A stretch of DNA of 64,000 nt from positions 124,001 to 188,000 of the forward strand of contig JABSOY010000011.1 of NCBI GenBank assembly GCA_013215385.1. Reading direction: 5' to 3'. The notes under the pieces are model-generated. The model did no database searches, had not been told where the DNA came from, and saw only the letters and a list, made by a program, of their open reading frames with translations. Source of the DNA: Colwellia sp. (GTDB taxonomy: Bacteria > Pseudomonadota > Gammaproteobacteria > Enterobacterales > Alteromonadaceae). How positions within the stretch are numbered: the stretch's first letter is position 1; each line of letters starts with the position of its first letter. Below, piece after piece: positions 21,001 through 30,818 of the stretch. Both the position numbers and the translations under genes were made by a program.

Positions 21001-22161
21001 ATGGCATCAGCAAACTTTACTAGACTATCGGCCGGTTACTTTTGGTATTTCGCTATTTTGGGACTCATTGTCCCATTTTTACCTGTTTTTCTTGATGCCA
21101 AAGCATTTAGCTCAATTCAAATTGGCGAAATATTAGCTATCATTACTGCTACAAAGGTTATCGGTCCAACATTATGGGCCTTTGCCGCTGATAAATCGGA
21201 TCAGCAATTAACGATAATCCGGCTTGGTTCACTGCTCGCATTATTCAGTTTTTCATTGCTTTTTTGGCTTGATGGCTACTGGCCTATTACTTTTTGTTTA
21301 GCCATTTTTAGTCTCTTCTGGACCGCTATTCTTCCTCAACTAGAAGTACTGACTCTTAACTCCATTCGCCGTAGTAATAAGATTTATGCACGTATCCGTT
21401 TGTGGGGAAGTATTGGTTTTATTGTGCTGGCGGTATTAGCTGGAGATTTAATTGAACGCTTTTCGGAAAATGCATTTACTTATTTAGGTTTATTGGTTTT
21501 AAGTGCACTTTTTATTTCTACGTTAAAAATGAAGTCGTTACGAAAAGTTACCAGCGGCTTGCAAGAAAATAGCCCAATAATTGATAAATTTTTCAACCGA
21601 GGTTTTTTACTGTTCTTTTTTGCAGGCATGATGCTACAAATGAGTTTTGGTCCTTATTATGGCTTTTTTGCGCTGTATTTACGCGAGCTTAATTATCCTG
21701 GTTTTTCGGTCGGGGGCTTTATTACTATTGCGGTACTAGCTGAAATTATCATCTTTATTTATGCGAGTTTTTTCTTTCGTCATTTTAGTATAAAAACACT
21801 GCTTGCTATTAGCTTATTACTGACTGCTTTTCGCTGGTACCTTACGGGAAGCTTTGCTGACAATGTTTGGTTGTTGGCTATCGCTCAAGGTATTCATGCT
21901 TTTAGCTTTGGTTTATATCATAGCGCGTCAATTGGATTTATACATCAGCACTTTTCGCGTAATCAGCAAAGTCGTGGCCAAGCTATTTACATCGGCGGTG
22001 TTTATGGTTTAGGCGGTGCTATAGGTGCCTATTTAGCGGGTACCGTTTGGCAAGATGGACTAGGTAGCGAGCTTAGTTATAACCTAGCAATGATAGCGGC
22101 ATTGTTAGGAACTTTGATGATTTTATGTATGCCAGCATATAAAAAAATACCAATAGAATAG
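21001..22161 (+). CDS. MFS transporter (HcaT/MFS_1-like)
   Basis: 386 residues with about 12 hydrophobic segments. The N-terminus (LSAGYFWYFAILGLIVPFLP) and the first cytoplasmic loop (PTLWAFAADKSD) match the nucleoside-symporter/HcaT-like MFS group often found next to aroC in marine Alteromonadales. The C-terminal half has GVYGLGGAIGAYLAG. The substrate cannot be read from the sequence. It is probably cotranscribed with prmB-aroC. Confidence 0.85.
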   Translation: MASANFTRLSAGYFWYFAILGLIVPFLPVFLDAKAFSSIQIGEILAIITATKVIGPTLWAFAADKSDQQLTIIRLGSLLALFSFSLLFWLDGYWPITFCLAIFSLFWTAILPQLEVLTLNSIRRSNKIYARIRLWGSIGFIVLAVLAGDLIERFSENAFTYLGLLVLSALFISTLKMKSLRKVTSGLQENSPIIDKFFNRGFLLFFFAGMMLQMSFGPYYGFFALYLRELNYPGFSVGGFITIAVLAEIIIFIYASFFFRHFSIKTLLAISLLLTAFRWYLTGSFADNVWLLAIAQGIHAFSFGLYHSASIGFIHQHFSRNQQSRGQAIYIGGVYGLGGAIGAYLAGTVWQDGLGSELSYNLAMIAALLGTLMILCMPAYKKIPIE

Positions 22162-22262
22162 TGGCACTTTAGTCCAATTTTTTTATTGTGTTTATTCATC
22201 TTTAAAACTATTATTTAGTTAGTTAAGCCCTTACTCTTCACATTCCAAGTTCACGGAGTTAC

Positions 22263-23003
22263 ATGAAATTTGCTTTCTGGTTAGGGATTTTGATAAATGG
22301 ACTTAGCTTTTCCTGTTTAGCCGAAAAAATTTATATAGGTATGGAGCCTTTTCCGCCCTTTGTTAATGCGCAAGGCAATGGTTTAACCATTGATATGTTA
22401 CATGCCATTGAAGATATTTCTGATCTTGAATTTGATATTGAGATAATGACCTACGCTCGCGCAAAACATCAATTAAAACATAACCGCATCGATATTATTG
22501 GCCATACTCCTAAAGATTTAGAAACACCTAGTTTTTATCAATATGCGCAAGAGCTGGATTGGATAGTCGAAACTACCTCAGATATTTTTGTTTTTGACCA
22601 TCAATATTTTGATCTAGGTAAGCTGAAAAATGGACGCATAGGGACGACGTTAGGTAATGCTGACTTTTTGGCAAAGCAAATGGACATTCCACGAGATAAA
22701 TTTATTCAAACCGCAACTATGCGCCAGTTGATCGATATGTTTGTTAAACGCCGTATTGATGTTTTAGTTTTTGAACGTGTTTCTGTGATGACCTTGTTGC
22801 AAGAGCAGAAGATAACAGGCGTTTATTATCAATCTATTGGTAAAGTACCTGCGAGTCTTGGTGTTTATAAAAATGCATCAGGGGATGAATTAAAGAAAAA
22901 ACTTGATGGTCTCATTAAGCAATTACCACTTGATGAAATTTTTTCGGGGTACTTGAAATACACGATATTACCAGAGAAAGGTAAAGTACCCATCGTTATG
23001 TAG
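22263..23003 (+). CDS. Periplasmic solute-binding protein (SBP_bac_3 type)
   Basis: 246 residues with a signal peptide (FWLGILINGLSFSCLA) and the two-lobe family-3 start IYIGMEPFPPFVN followed by GLTIDMLHAIE. No transporter genes are adjacent, so this is one of the stand-alone periplasmic binding proteins common in Alteromonadales; the ligand is unknown. The ribosome site CGGAGTTAC is good. A paralogue-like stand-alone protein is encoded at 53106-53885. Confidence 0.8.
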   Translation: MKFAFWLGILINGLSFSCLAEKIYIGMEPFPPFVNAQGNGLTIDMLHAIEDISDLEFDIEIMTYARAKHQLKHNRIDIIGHTPKDLETPSFYQYAQELDWIVETTSDIFVFDHQYFDLGKLKNGRIGTTLGNADFLAKQMDIPRDKFIQTATMRQLIDMFVKRRIDVLVFERVSVMTLLQEQKITGVYYQSIGKVPASLGVYKNASGDELKKKLDGLIKQLPLDEIFSGYLKYTILPEKGKVPIVM

Positions 23004-23161
23004 CTCGTCTTTTCATTTAAACGGGCCTATATTTATCCTAGTTGATGTAACGTTTTCATAACATTAGCTCTGTCATTATTCATGGATATTTACTGACTTA
23101 CCTAGACAAATAATCATCATTTCAATTATAAAGTGTTCATCTATAAATTTTAGGATCAACT

Positions 23162-24697
23162 ATGAACATTTTACGACTTCCTGTTTTAGTGTTTTCACTG
23201 TTAATTATTGCTTTTAATGCCAATGCTGAGTTTAGTGAAAGTATGACCATTAACGATATACATCAGCAAATAAAAGCTCATAAACTCAGTAGCGAAGAAT
23301 TGGTTTCGTTTTACTTAGCTCGCATCAAAAAATTTGACGACAATGGTATGACGTTAAATTCAGTGGTGCAGTTAAATAAAAGTGCCCTTAAACAAGCAAA
23401 AGCCTTAGATCAATATTTTAAAAAACACGGCTTAAAAGGCAAACTACATGGCATTCCTATTTTATTAAAAGACAATATTGATACCACCGATGGTATGGCG
23501 AACACCGGCGGTTCAACGGCTTTAGCTAATAATTTCCCTAACGATGATGCATTTTTAGTTAACCAACTTAAAGATGCTGGCGCTATTATTTTAGGAAAAA
23601 CCAATTTAAGTGAATGGGCAAATTTTCGTTCAACAGCTTCTTCAAGTGGCTGGAGTGGCCTTTATGGACAAAGTAAAAATCCTTACGATGTTACCGCTAG
23701 CCCTTGTGGCTCTAGTTCAGGTTCAGGTATTGCGGCATCAGCCAACTTTGCTACGGTAACCATAGGCACTGAAACTGATGGTTCTGTTACCTGTCCTGCA
23801 GCAATGAATGGTGTTGTTGGTATTAAACCAACACTAGGCACGGTAAGTCGTGATGGCATTATTCCTATTGCACATAGTCAAGATACTGCGGGTCCTATGG
23901 CTAAAAATGTCACCGACGCCGTTATTTTATTAAGCGCTATGGTCGCTGTTGATAATGAAGACCCTGACGCTGTTTTATCAAATATTCAATATACCTCTCA
24001 CTTAAAACTTGATGGCCTAAAAGGAAAACGTATTGGTATTGCTCGAAATTTAACGGGTTACCATAAAGGCTTAGATAACTTATTCAATCAAGCGATAATA
24101 GATCTTGAAAAACAAGGGGCAATTATCGTTGATGACACTAACTTCGAAAATACAGATCAATGGGGTGATGCCGAGTTTGAGGTTTTATTATATGAATTCA
24201 AAGATGAATTGAATAAATACTTAGCGAAAACTGCTGATGGCATACCTAAGTCTTTGTCGGAAATGATTGAATATAATAAAGAAAATGCTGACGTTGAAAT
24301 GAAATATTTTGGTCAAGAGCTTTTTATAATGGCGCAAGCTAAAGGAAGTATTACTGACGAAAACTATCTTGAAGCGCTTGCAAAAGCGAAGCGATTAACT
24401 CAAGAGGAAGGCATTGATGCGTTACTTAAAAAATATCAATTAGATTTAATTATTGCGCCAACAACAGGTCCTGCTTGGAAGACTGACTGGGTAAATGGTG
24501 ATCATTACTTAGGGGCTGCGTCTTCGGCCGCTGCTATTTCAGGTTATCCGCATATTACGGTGCCCATGGGCTACGCTCATGGTTTACCGGTTGGTTTATC
24601 AATGTTTTCAGGAAAGCTACAAGAAGGGATATTGATTGAAGCGGCCTTCGGTTATGAGCAAAGCACTAACCACCGAGTAGCACCAATATTACAGTAA
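23162..24697 (+). CDS. Secreted amidase (amidase signature family)
   Basis: 511 residues with a signal peptide (RLPVLVFSLLIIAFNANA). The Ser-cisSer-Lys triad is visible: Lys in IPILLKDNIDTTDG, the cis-Ser in the glycine/serine-rich SPCGSSSGSGIAAS, and the nucleophile in TETDGSVTCPA. The family hydrolyses amide bonds of diverse substrates. Export suggests action on external amides or peptides. It stands alone, with a hairpin behind it. Confidence 0.9.
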   Translation: MNILRLPVLVFSLLIIAFNANAEFSESMTINDIHQQIKAHKLSSEELVSFYLARIKKFDDNGMTLNSVVQLNKSALKQAKALDQYFKKHGLKGKLHGIPILLKDNIDTTDGMANTGGSTALANNFPNDDAFLVNQLKDAGAIILGKTNLSEWANFRSTASSSGWSGLYGQSKNPYDVTASPCGSSSGSGIAASANFATVTIGTETDGSVTCPAAMNGVVGIKPTLGTVSRDGIIPIAHSQDTAGPMAKNVTDAVILLSAMVAVDNEDPDAVLSNIQYTSHLKLDGLKGKRIGIARNLTGYHKGLDNLFNQAIIDLEKQGAIIVDDTNFENTDQWGDAEFEVLLYEFKDELNKYLAKTADGIPKSLSEMIEYNKENADVEMKYFGQELFIMAQAKGSITDENYLEALAKAKRLTQEEGIDALLKKYQLDLIIAPTTGPAWKTDWVNGDHYLGAASSAAAISGYPHITVPMGYAHGLPVGLSMFSGKLQEGILIEAAFGYEQSTNHRVAPILQ

Positions 24698-24721
24698 TAA
24701 TGTAAGGGTCATAGAAATAAC

Positions 24722-24765
24722 TTAGCTGAAGTTGGAACACTTAAGTATGTTTTAGCTTCAGCTAA
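24722..24765. terminator. Hairpin downstream of the amidase gene
   Basis: TTAGCTGAAG (24722-24731) pairs with CTTCAGCTAA (24756-24765) across a 24-base loop that contains its own short palindrome. There is no T-run, so termination is uncertain. Confidence 0.4.
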
Positions 24766-24939
24766 TTTAATCGATTAACGCCATAGTGAATAATAATTAA
24801 TAATGAAGTAGCTTCAATAATAAGGGTAAATTTAGCAAATATGTTTATCTTTAATTGGCATGTTTCATTCGCATAATTATATTATCTTTTATTACTTTAT
24901 CCATTATATAGATGTTAAGTGTTTTGCAAAATAAGCCGT

Positions 24940-25689
24940 TTATGGGTACTGGCTTTCGTCACTTCCTTGTTCAAGCTGGGTAATTAGTTCATTAATTTCT
25001 ATATCATAATTATCAAGCTTATCTTTTTCGTCGTTTGATAACTTTTCATATCCTTGATTGAGGATCTTGTCTATTTTATCGAATATACTCTCTGCAGCTT
25101 CGTCATCAACATCACTCTTTTCAAAGAGTGAATTCAGCTGTTGATTGAGACCATCGAGTGTTTTTTTCTGTTCTGTGGTTAACTTTGAATTAAGTAAATC
25201 ATCACTTTGCTGAAAGAGCTTATCTATTTTTTCACTAAATTCATCTTCTTGTTGCAGATCCTCCGTACCTAAAAGTTCATCTAATTTAGCATTAATCGCC
25301 ACAAGCTGCTCTTTCTCCGCGGGGGTTAATTGCTTCTCAGCTTGCTCAAAAACCTGGTCAATTTTATCAAATAATACATCTGTATTTTTTTGTTCTAGCT
25401 CTGATGGCGAGCTTTTACTAAAGAGTTCATCGAGCTGCGCATAACTTTCATTTAAAAGTTTTAGTTGCTTGGGGGGAATATGAGATTGATATATAGCGTC
25501 AGCTTGATTAAATAGCGAGTCAATCTTTTGGTAGGTATTTCCTTGTGATGAAATAGACACTTCATCAATACCTGATTGAGCTATTGGAAGTGAACTCAAC
25601 TTTTTATGATTGTTAATTTGCTGACTTTCAATGTCATTAACCGTTTGTGCACTAATTAAAGGAGAGTCAAAACTTTGGCTGATTTTCAT
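24940..25689 (-). CDS. Acidic protein with four helical repeats, uncharacterised
   Basis: 249 residues, no signal peptide or membrane segment. The N-terminus (SGIDEVSISSQGN) resembles the short N-terminal tags of flagellar or secretion-linked regulators. From residue 55 there are four copies of a KIDxLFxQxDxxL...LTxEQKxxLxxLNxQLDELF type unit at about 55-90, 109-140, 154-189 and 205-236, separated by acidic linkers. Helical hairpins or coiled coils are likely. Good ribosome site (AAGGAAT). No family recognised; the repeats suggest internal duplication. Confidence 0.8.
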   Translation of the reverse strand: MKISQSFDSPLISAQTVNDIESQQINNHKKLSSLPIAQSGIDEVSISSQGNTYQKIDSLFNQADAIYQSHIPPKQLKLLNESYAQLDELFSKSSPSELEQKNTDVLFDKIDQVFEQAEKQLTPAEKEQLVAINAKLDELLGTEDLQQEDEFSEKIDKLFQQSDDLLNSKLTTEQKKTLDGLNQQLNSLFEKSDVDDEAAESIFDKIDKILNQGYEKLSNDEKDKLDNYDIEINELITQLEQGSDESQYP

Positions 25690-25815
25690 GTGATTCCTTT
25701 GGGTGAGGAGCTATTTTTATATCAACAAAGTAGCAAAACATTTTACGAAATCATATATCGTTTTGTACCCTTAAGTATCTGAATGTACAGGTATGATTGT
25801 CTGAATAAATGTGTC

Positions 25816-25901
25816 TAAGCAGTAATACGGGAGGCGTAATGGCTATGGTTAAACCGCTCAAATTGGTGGTGGCTTGGTGAACCTTGCTACACTACTGCTT
25901 A
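25816..25901. repeat. Short island bounded by an inverted repeat
   Basis: TAAGCAGTA (25816-25824) is repeated inverted as TACTGCTTA (25893-25901). The DNA between is visibly richer in G and C than the flanks and has no open frame. It could be a structured RNA or a small miniature inverted-repeat element. Confidence 0.4.
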
Positions 25902-25905
25902 AAGG

Positions 25906-26562
25906 CTAAGTTTTATTTTGCCAGTTAAGTAGATCTTGTTTTGTATCTATATCTACTATCGCATTTGGCATAGCTATCGTTTGTAGTTTTTCTTTATTTT
26001 TATCAAGCAGTGCTTTTGCGCCTTTGTCACCATGTAAAGCCATTAAGTCGGGAAAGTAATGGTAAGGAAATATGGCCGGAGGCATCATTTTTTGCATCGC
26101 TTTGGCGCAAATTATTTGTGCAGGCGATTTCAGTGATTGTTCAATTAAATGCATATAATCATTAGTCTCTAGTGCTATTTGATCCGCCAGTATGACCATT
26201 ATATGGTTAACGTCACGTTCATTCTTACTTTTATTTTTACTTGTCGTCGAGGTGATTTCCTTAACTGATTGAGCAATGGTGTGACCCAAACCCAAGTGAG
26301 CATCTTGACAATAAATCAGCGGAAACTGTTTACCAAGACGAGTCGATATTTGTTGATGATAGCGACCGGTTGTCAGATGAATATTAGCTGTACTGATGCC
26401 GAGTAAATTTAACGCCGCAGATATACGCTGTAAAACATGTTCAACCAAACTAAGCGATTCATCGCTTAGTTTCACTTTGGCTAATAATTTTATGTCACCA
26501 AATCGCTCACTGTTACCTGCACCTAAAACGATGACTTTTAAGTGATAGTCATCGCTACTCAT
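25906..26562 (-). CDS. MocA-like molybdenum cofactor nucleotidyltransferase
   Basis: 218 residues from an ATG overlapping the XdhC stop as ATGA. The NTP-transferase motif VIVLGAGNSERFGDIKLLAK is present, with LADQIAL as the metal-binding block. MocA-type enzymes attach CMP to molybdopterin, forming the cytosine dinucleotide cofactor used by xanthine-dehydrogenase-family enzymes. It is the last gene of the molybdenum hydroxylase operon, consistent with that role. Confidence 0.87.
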   Translation of the reverse strand: MSSDDYHLKVIVLGAGNSERFGDIKLLAKVKLSDESLSLVEHVLQRISAALNLLGISTANIHLTTGRYHQQISTRLGKQFPLIYCQDAHLGLGHTIAQSVKEITSTTSKNKSKNERDVNHIMVILADQIALETNDYMHLIEQSLKSPAQIICAKAMQKMMPPAIFPYHYFPDLMALHGDKGAKALLDKNKEKLQTIAMPNAIVDIDTKQDLLNWQNKT

Positions 26563-27587
26563 AATACTTGGCTTATTGATAACGCTTTTTTGCCATATAA
26601 GCTGGCATGGCACTCGGTAATAATAGACAGCGCAATACTTTCAGGCAAGGTGCCGCCGATATCTAAACCAGCAGGGCCAGCAAAAACAAAAGGTAAGTTA
26701 TCTTCTTTAACTTCTGCGCGAATAATAACTTGTTGTTTTCTTTTCAATGGACCTAGTAAGGCGAGATATTGCAGTGGCGTTGTAGACAAGGCCTTAAGTG
26801 CTTGAGCATCTAAAGAGACATTATGGCCCATTAGTACCGCAGCATTGACACCTTCTTGATTAGCGAAAGGTGTTAAAACGTCAGCTTCGCCTTTCAGTAT
26901 GTGGTCAACGTCGGGGAAGTATTCCCTTCTTGCATTTGCTGGACGAGGATCCCATAAAGAAACTTTCCAGCCCAATTGTTTGGCTATATTCACTAAAGGT
27001 CGAGCGTCAATACCACCGCCAACCACCAGCAGGTGCGGTTCGGGTACTATTGGCGTCGCTAACCAATCAGCGGCACTACTATTATCTTCACTTTTAGGTG
27101 AATTAACTAGCGACGCTGTCGATGCGATATTACTAATTTTTTTAGCTGCAAAGTAAGTTTTATCAGAGGTATTTATACTGACAATACTTTGATAATAAAC
27201 GCCTGAGCTACGCTGTTTAAGTGCATGATAAACTTGCTTGAGCGCTAAGTAGTCGTTTTCCTTATTTATTTGCTGCAGCATAATATAAACCGTACCACCA
27301 CAGCCAATGCCTAAATGAAAAGACAAGTCATCTTCATCTGAACCATCGTAACAGAGCTGTTTAGATTGACCAGTTTGCATGACTTTACGGGCATTAATGC
27401 CAATGTCTGACTCTAAACAGCCGCCACTTAGCATACCAAGTTGTTCACCTTGGCTACTAAATAACATCATAGCGCCAGGCTTTCGGTAACAAGGGCCTTT
27501 AATTTCATAAATCGTCGCTAAAACCCAATCGCAATTATCTCGATTGGGATACCACTTAGCGAGTATATGTGACAAGTGATTACTCAT
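26559..27587 (-). CDS. XdhC/CoxI family molybdenum enzyme maturation protein
   Basis: 342 residues. The N-terminal XdhC domain has GPCYRKPGAMML and LSGGCLESDI; the C-terminal Rossmann domain has HLLVVGGGIDARPLVNIAKQLGW and VLMGHNVSLDAQAL. XdhC binds molybdenum cofactor, promotes its sulfuration and inserts it into the Mo subunit. It lies 37 bp after the Mo-subunit gene and overlaps the MocA-like gene. Confidence 0.92.
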   Translation of the reverse strand: MSNHLSHILAKWYPNRDNCDWVLATIYEIKGPCYRKPGAMMLFSSQGEQLGMLSGGCLESDIGINARKVMQTGQSKQLCYDGSDEDDLSFHLGIGCGGTVYIMLQQINKENDYLALKQVYHALKQRSSGVYYQSIVSINTSDKTYFAAKKISNIASTASLVNSPKSEDNSSAADWLATPIVPEPHLLVVGGGIDARPLVNIAKQLGWKVSLWDPRPANARREYFPDVDHILKGEADVLTPFANQEGVNAAVLMGHNVSLDAQALKALSTTPLQYLALLGPLKRKQQVIIRAEVKEDNLPFVFAGPAGLDIGGTLPESIALSIITECHASLYGKKALSISQVL

Positions 27588-27624
27588 TAGCCTTTATTCA
27601 TCAGTATTTACTCATCAGTCATAC

Positions 27625-29802
27625 TTACACAGCCATAGGTTTAAAAGGTAAGTCTCTATAACGTTTACCCGATGCCGCAAATACAGCATTACTTAACGCG
27701 GGAGCAAAAGGTGCCACACCTGGCTCACCTAAGCCGGTTGGGCTTTCATCTGAGTCAGTAATATGAACGCGAACATTTGGCATATCAGAAATACGCATAA
27801 CAGGGTAGTTATGGAAGTTTGAATTGACCACTGCTCCTTCCCGGAAGGTAATCTCTGTACTTAAAGCAAGTGACATTCCCATCACTACGGCACCTTCCAT
27901 TTGTGCTGTTGCGCCATCAGTATTGAGAATTTGCCCACAATCTATCGCGCAATCAACATGGAGTACTTTAATGTCGTCACCGTTAACTTCAACATGTACT
28001 GCCATAGCAACAAAACTTTGAAAGCTATAATGTACCGCTAAACCAATCCCTTGACCCTTAGGTAGTTTGGCACGTTGATGCCAAGCAGATTTTTTGGCAA
28101 CGGTTGCTAGCAATTTTTTAGCACGTTGCACTTGCTCTTGCTGGTCTTTATTTTTATTGTTATCAAAAAGTTGAGTAACAAAAGTTAACGAATCCTTTTT
28201 AGCTTTATGCGCAAGTTCATCGGCAAAAGTGCTAAAAGCAAAGCCATAAAATATTGCATATACCGCACGATACCAACCAATACGGGTATGTGCTTTAGCA
28301 TCTCCTGATTCAGCGCGAAAATTTTCAATGCCAAATAAGTGATTGGTGATATCGCCTAGCGTTTGCGCTGACGATCTAACTAATGATGGATTAAATAAAG
28401 TGCCGATAGACGGAAAGGCAGCACGATGTAGCCAGCCAGTAACCTTGCCATTTTCATCCATCGACGCTTCGATGTGTTGCGCATTAATGGAATGATAATA
28501 ACCGGTCCGCATATCTTCTTCTCGCGACCAAATAAGTTGGATAGGTGCGCCAGTTTCTTGAGAGATAACCGCGGCTTCATGCACATAATCACACTTAAAC
28601 TTACGGCCAAAAGCACCACCGGCCATAGCAACATGCACAACGATGTCTTTAGGTTCTCGTTTTAAATATTGTCCTAATACCTTCTGAATATCAGCAGGGC
28701 TTTGCGTTGATGCCCATACTTCACATGAATTTTTTTGTACCCAAACAACACTGGCATTCGGTTCCATCGGGGCATGCGACAAATGACCGCCAGTATAAGT
28801 AGCGGAGACCTTATGTTTTGCCGCATTAAATGCGCTCTCAATATTACCTCGCTCTGCAGCCAAGGTGGCTGGTTTTTCAACATTAGCCACTAATTGTTTT
28901 TTATAGGCTTGGGTATCGTATGAAGCGTTATCGCCTAAATTCCATTCTATTTTTAATTTTTTTACCGCTTGTTGGGCTGTCCAGCTATTGTCAGCAACGA
29001 CCGCAACACCACCAATAGAGCCAAAAGGTATGTCAAAGCGTGGAATAACTACAACATTGCTAACCCCTTTCATGTTTAACGCGTCCGCTTTATCGACACT
29101 TTTTAGACTACCGCCTAATACTGGGCAATGAATAATCGCCGCATATTTTAAACCGGGTACTTTAGTATCTACGCCATAAACTCGTTTACCAACAACCACT
29201 TCACCTTGGTCATGACGGGGTAAATCGGTACCGATATAATTAAAGTCTTTTTTCTTTTTAAGTATTGGTTTTTCGGGAATAGGCATATTGGCTGCAATAC
29301 TCGCTAGTTCGCCATAACCTAATTTTTGTTGATTTATTTTATTAAAAACAAAATGTTTTTCTGCATAACAATTTTCAGCTGAGGTTTTCCACACTTTAGC
29401 GGCAGCGGCAATTAACATCGCTTTTGCTGTGGCCCCGGCTTCTCGCATCGGCTGGAACATGACTCTAATACTGGCTGAACCTCCGGTTGCTTGTGGGCCA
29501 AACTTTTCGTCACCATCAGCTTGTTTAACGGTGACACGTTGCCAGTCAGCTTCCATTTCATCAGCAACCGCGGAAGGTAAAGCAGTGCTGATGCCTTGAC
29601 CCATTTCACAACGACCACAATAGATAGTGGTATCGCCATTATCGTCAAGGTGAATAAAAGCATTAAGCGTAGTATTGGCATCTTTCATGATGCCTTTTTC
29701 AGCTAACGCATTGCCGGGCAGGGCAACGCTAAGTACTAATCCGCCAGTGGCAACACCGGCTGTTTTTAAAAAGTTACGGCGACTTAACGTTGAAATACTC
29801 AT
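27625..29802 (-). CDS. Molybdopterin-binding subunit of a Tat-exported xanthine-dehydrogenase-family enzyme
   Basis: 725 residues. The N-terminus has a twin-arginine signal (LSRRNFLKTAG followed by a hydrophobic stretch to ALA), typical of the isoquinoline-1-oxidoreductase (IorB) group. Mo-site blocks include GRCEMGQGISTALP, AMAGGAFGRKFKCDYV and the terminal GLGEPGVAPFAPALSNA, whose Glu is the catalytic base in this family. The enzyme would oxidise an N-heterocycle or aldehyde in the periplasm; the substrate is not readable. Its start is 1 bp from the stop of the 2Fe-2S subunit. Confidence 0.93.
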   Translation of the reverse strand: MSISTLSRRNFLKTAGVATGGLVLSVALPGNALAEKGIMKDANTTLNAFIHLDDNGDTTIYCGRCEMGQGISTALPSAVADEMEADWQRVTVKQADGDEKFGPQATGGSASIRVMFQPMREAGATAKAMLIAAAAKVWKTSAENCYAEKHFVFNKINQQKLGYGELASIAANMPIPEKPILKKKKDFNYIGTDLPRHDQGEVVVGKRVYGVDTKVPGLKYAAIIHCPVLGGSLKSVDKADALNMKGVSNVVVIPRFDIPFGSIGGVAVVADNSWTAQQAVKKLKIEWNLGDNASYDTQAYKKQLVANVEKPATLAAERGNIESAFNAAKHKVSATYTGGHLSHAPMEPNASVVWVQKNSCEVWASTQSPADIQKVLGQYLKREPKDIVVHVAMAGGAFGRKFKCDYVHEAAVISQETGAPIQLIWSREEDMRTGYYHSINAQHIEASMDENGKVTGWLHRAAFPSIGTLFNPSLVRSSAQTLGDITNHLFGIENFRAESGDAKAHTRIGWYRAVYAIFYGFAFSTFADELAHKAKKDSLTFVTQLFDNNKNKDQQEQVQRAKKLLATVAKKSAWHQRAKLPKGQGIGLAVHYSFQSFVAMAVHVEVNGDDIKVLHVDCAIDCGQILNTDGATAQMEGAVVMGMSLALSTEITFREGAVVNSNFHNYPVMRISDMPNVRVHITDSDESPTGLGEPGVAPFAPALSNAVFAASGKRYRDLPFKPMAV

Positions 29803-29803
29803 G

Positions 29804-30271
29804 TTAAACCTCCTTACTTAAAGTGTCTGCAGCTTCTACGATGGCTTTTTTTATCCGTTGATAGGTACCACAACGGCAAATATTGCCTTGCATTGCGGTG
29901 TCAATCTCGTCTTCACTTGGCGAAGCATTAACAGCAAGTAAACTTGCGGCATTCATAATTTGCCCCGCTTGACAGTAGCCACACTGTGGCACGTTATTAT
30001 TCAGCCATGCTTTTTGCAGCGGATGATCACCATGTTCAGATAGGCCTTCAATGGTTGTTATTTCCTTATCAACTAAATTACTCACCGAGGTTACGCAAGA
30101 ACGTACGGCTTGGCCATTAACATGAACCGTACAGGCGCCACATAAGCCACTGCCACAGCCAAATTTGGTGCCGGTAAATTCTAATCTGTCGCGAAGAAAC
30201 CACAGTAGCGGCATATCACCGTCTACATCAATTTTATGCTCTTTTCCGTTGATCATCATTGACTGTTTCAT
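29804..30271 (-). CDS. 2Fe-2S subunit of the molybdenum hydroxylase
   Basis: 155 residues from the ATG at 30271, which has AGGA 9 bases upstream; an ATG three codons earlier overlaps that site and is unlikely. The plant-type cluster is [15 protein letters not shown] with Cys39, Cys44, Cys47 and Cys59; the second cluster uses CGYCQAGQ and [10 protein letters not shown]. It carries electrons from the Mo subunit. With no cytochrome gene alongside, the final acceptor is unknown. It has no signal and probably exports with the Tat-bearing partner. Confidence 0.93.
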   Translation of the reverse strand: MKQSMMINGKEHKIDVDGDMPLLWFLRDRLEFTGTKFGCGSGLCGACTVHVNGQAVRSCVTSVSNLVDKEITTIEGLSEHGDHPLQKAWLNNNVPQCGYCQAGQIMNAASLLAVNASPSEDEIDTAMQGNICRCGTYQRIKKAIVEAADTLSKEV

Positions 30272-30818
30272 AATTTTCATTCCTATCTTATTGTTCTCTT
30301 AGACTATCTTTATATTCTTATTTACACAAAATTTAAATCGATGAAGCGTCGTGTAATTGCGATTAAGTACGAAGAACATACTTTGAGTGGACAAGTTTAC
30401 AAGGCAGTTCAAGCTGCGTAATTGATTATTAGAAGCTTCCTACATGGGTGTAGGACATTACGGGCATGTAGGATAAATTATCGAGAATAACTATTTTCTT
30501 CAATCAATACCTTGTCTCTAAGCCTCACTGAGTGGCAATAAACTTATTGTAATTTGGTAAATCTAATTTATGTGTAAATAATAAGAGTCGTAAAAAATAA
30601 AGGCTTGTTTACTTATTATAAAACGCTACAAATTATGTAACGGGTTATTTCTAAAAATCAATCAACAATGAAGTTGTGCATAATTAAGATAATTAATTGA
30701 GATATTGATAGCAGTTATTTTAAAAATTTAATGACGATAAATGAATTAATTTATGACGAACTACGGTCTATAAAATTCAGCTATGCCAGCCACTACAAAC
30801 AAGAGTATATAAATTAAT
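30272..30818. other. 547-bp intergenic region with a REP-like element
   Basis: No convincing gene. It holds the divergent promoters of the Mo-hydroxylase operon (left) and the redoxin gene (right), and the hairpin repeat at 30439-30472. A 26-codon frame from about 30339 (MKRRVIAIKYEE...) has no ribosome site and is probably chance or relic. Confidence 0.6.
30439..30472. repeat. REP-like hairpin repeat
   Basis: CCTACA-TGGG-TGTAGG is a 6-bp stem with a 4-base loop (30439-30454), and CATGTAGG follows at 30465-30472, so the left arm can pair with either copy. Repeats of the form CCTACATGGGTGTAGG accompany RAYT transposases in marine gammaproteobacteria (recalled, not searched). A RAYT fragment lies at 35402-35500. 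Confidence 0.5.

Noticed and set aside
25830-25870. Possible c-di-GMP riboswitch (GEMM) core
   Set aside because: GGAGGCGTAATGGCTATGG only loosely resembles the GEMM core; the conserved GCAAAGC is absent and no target gene follows on that strand.
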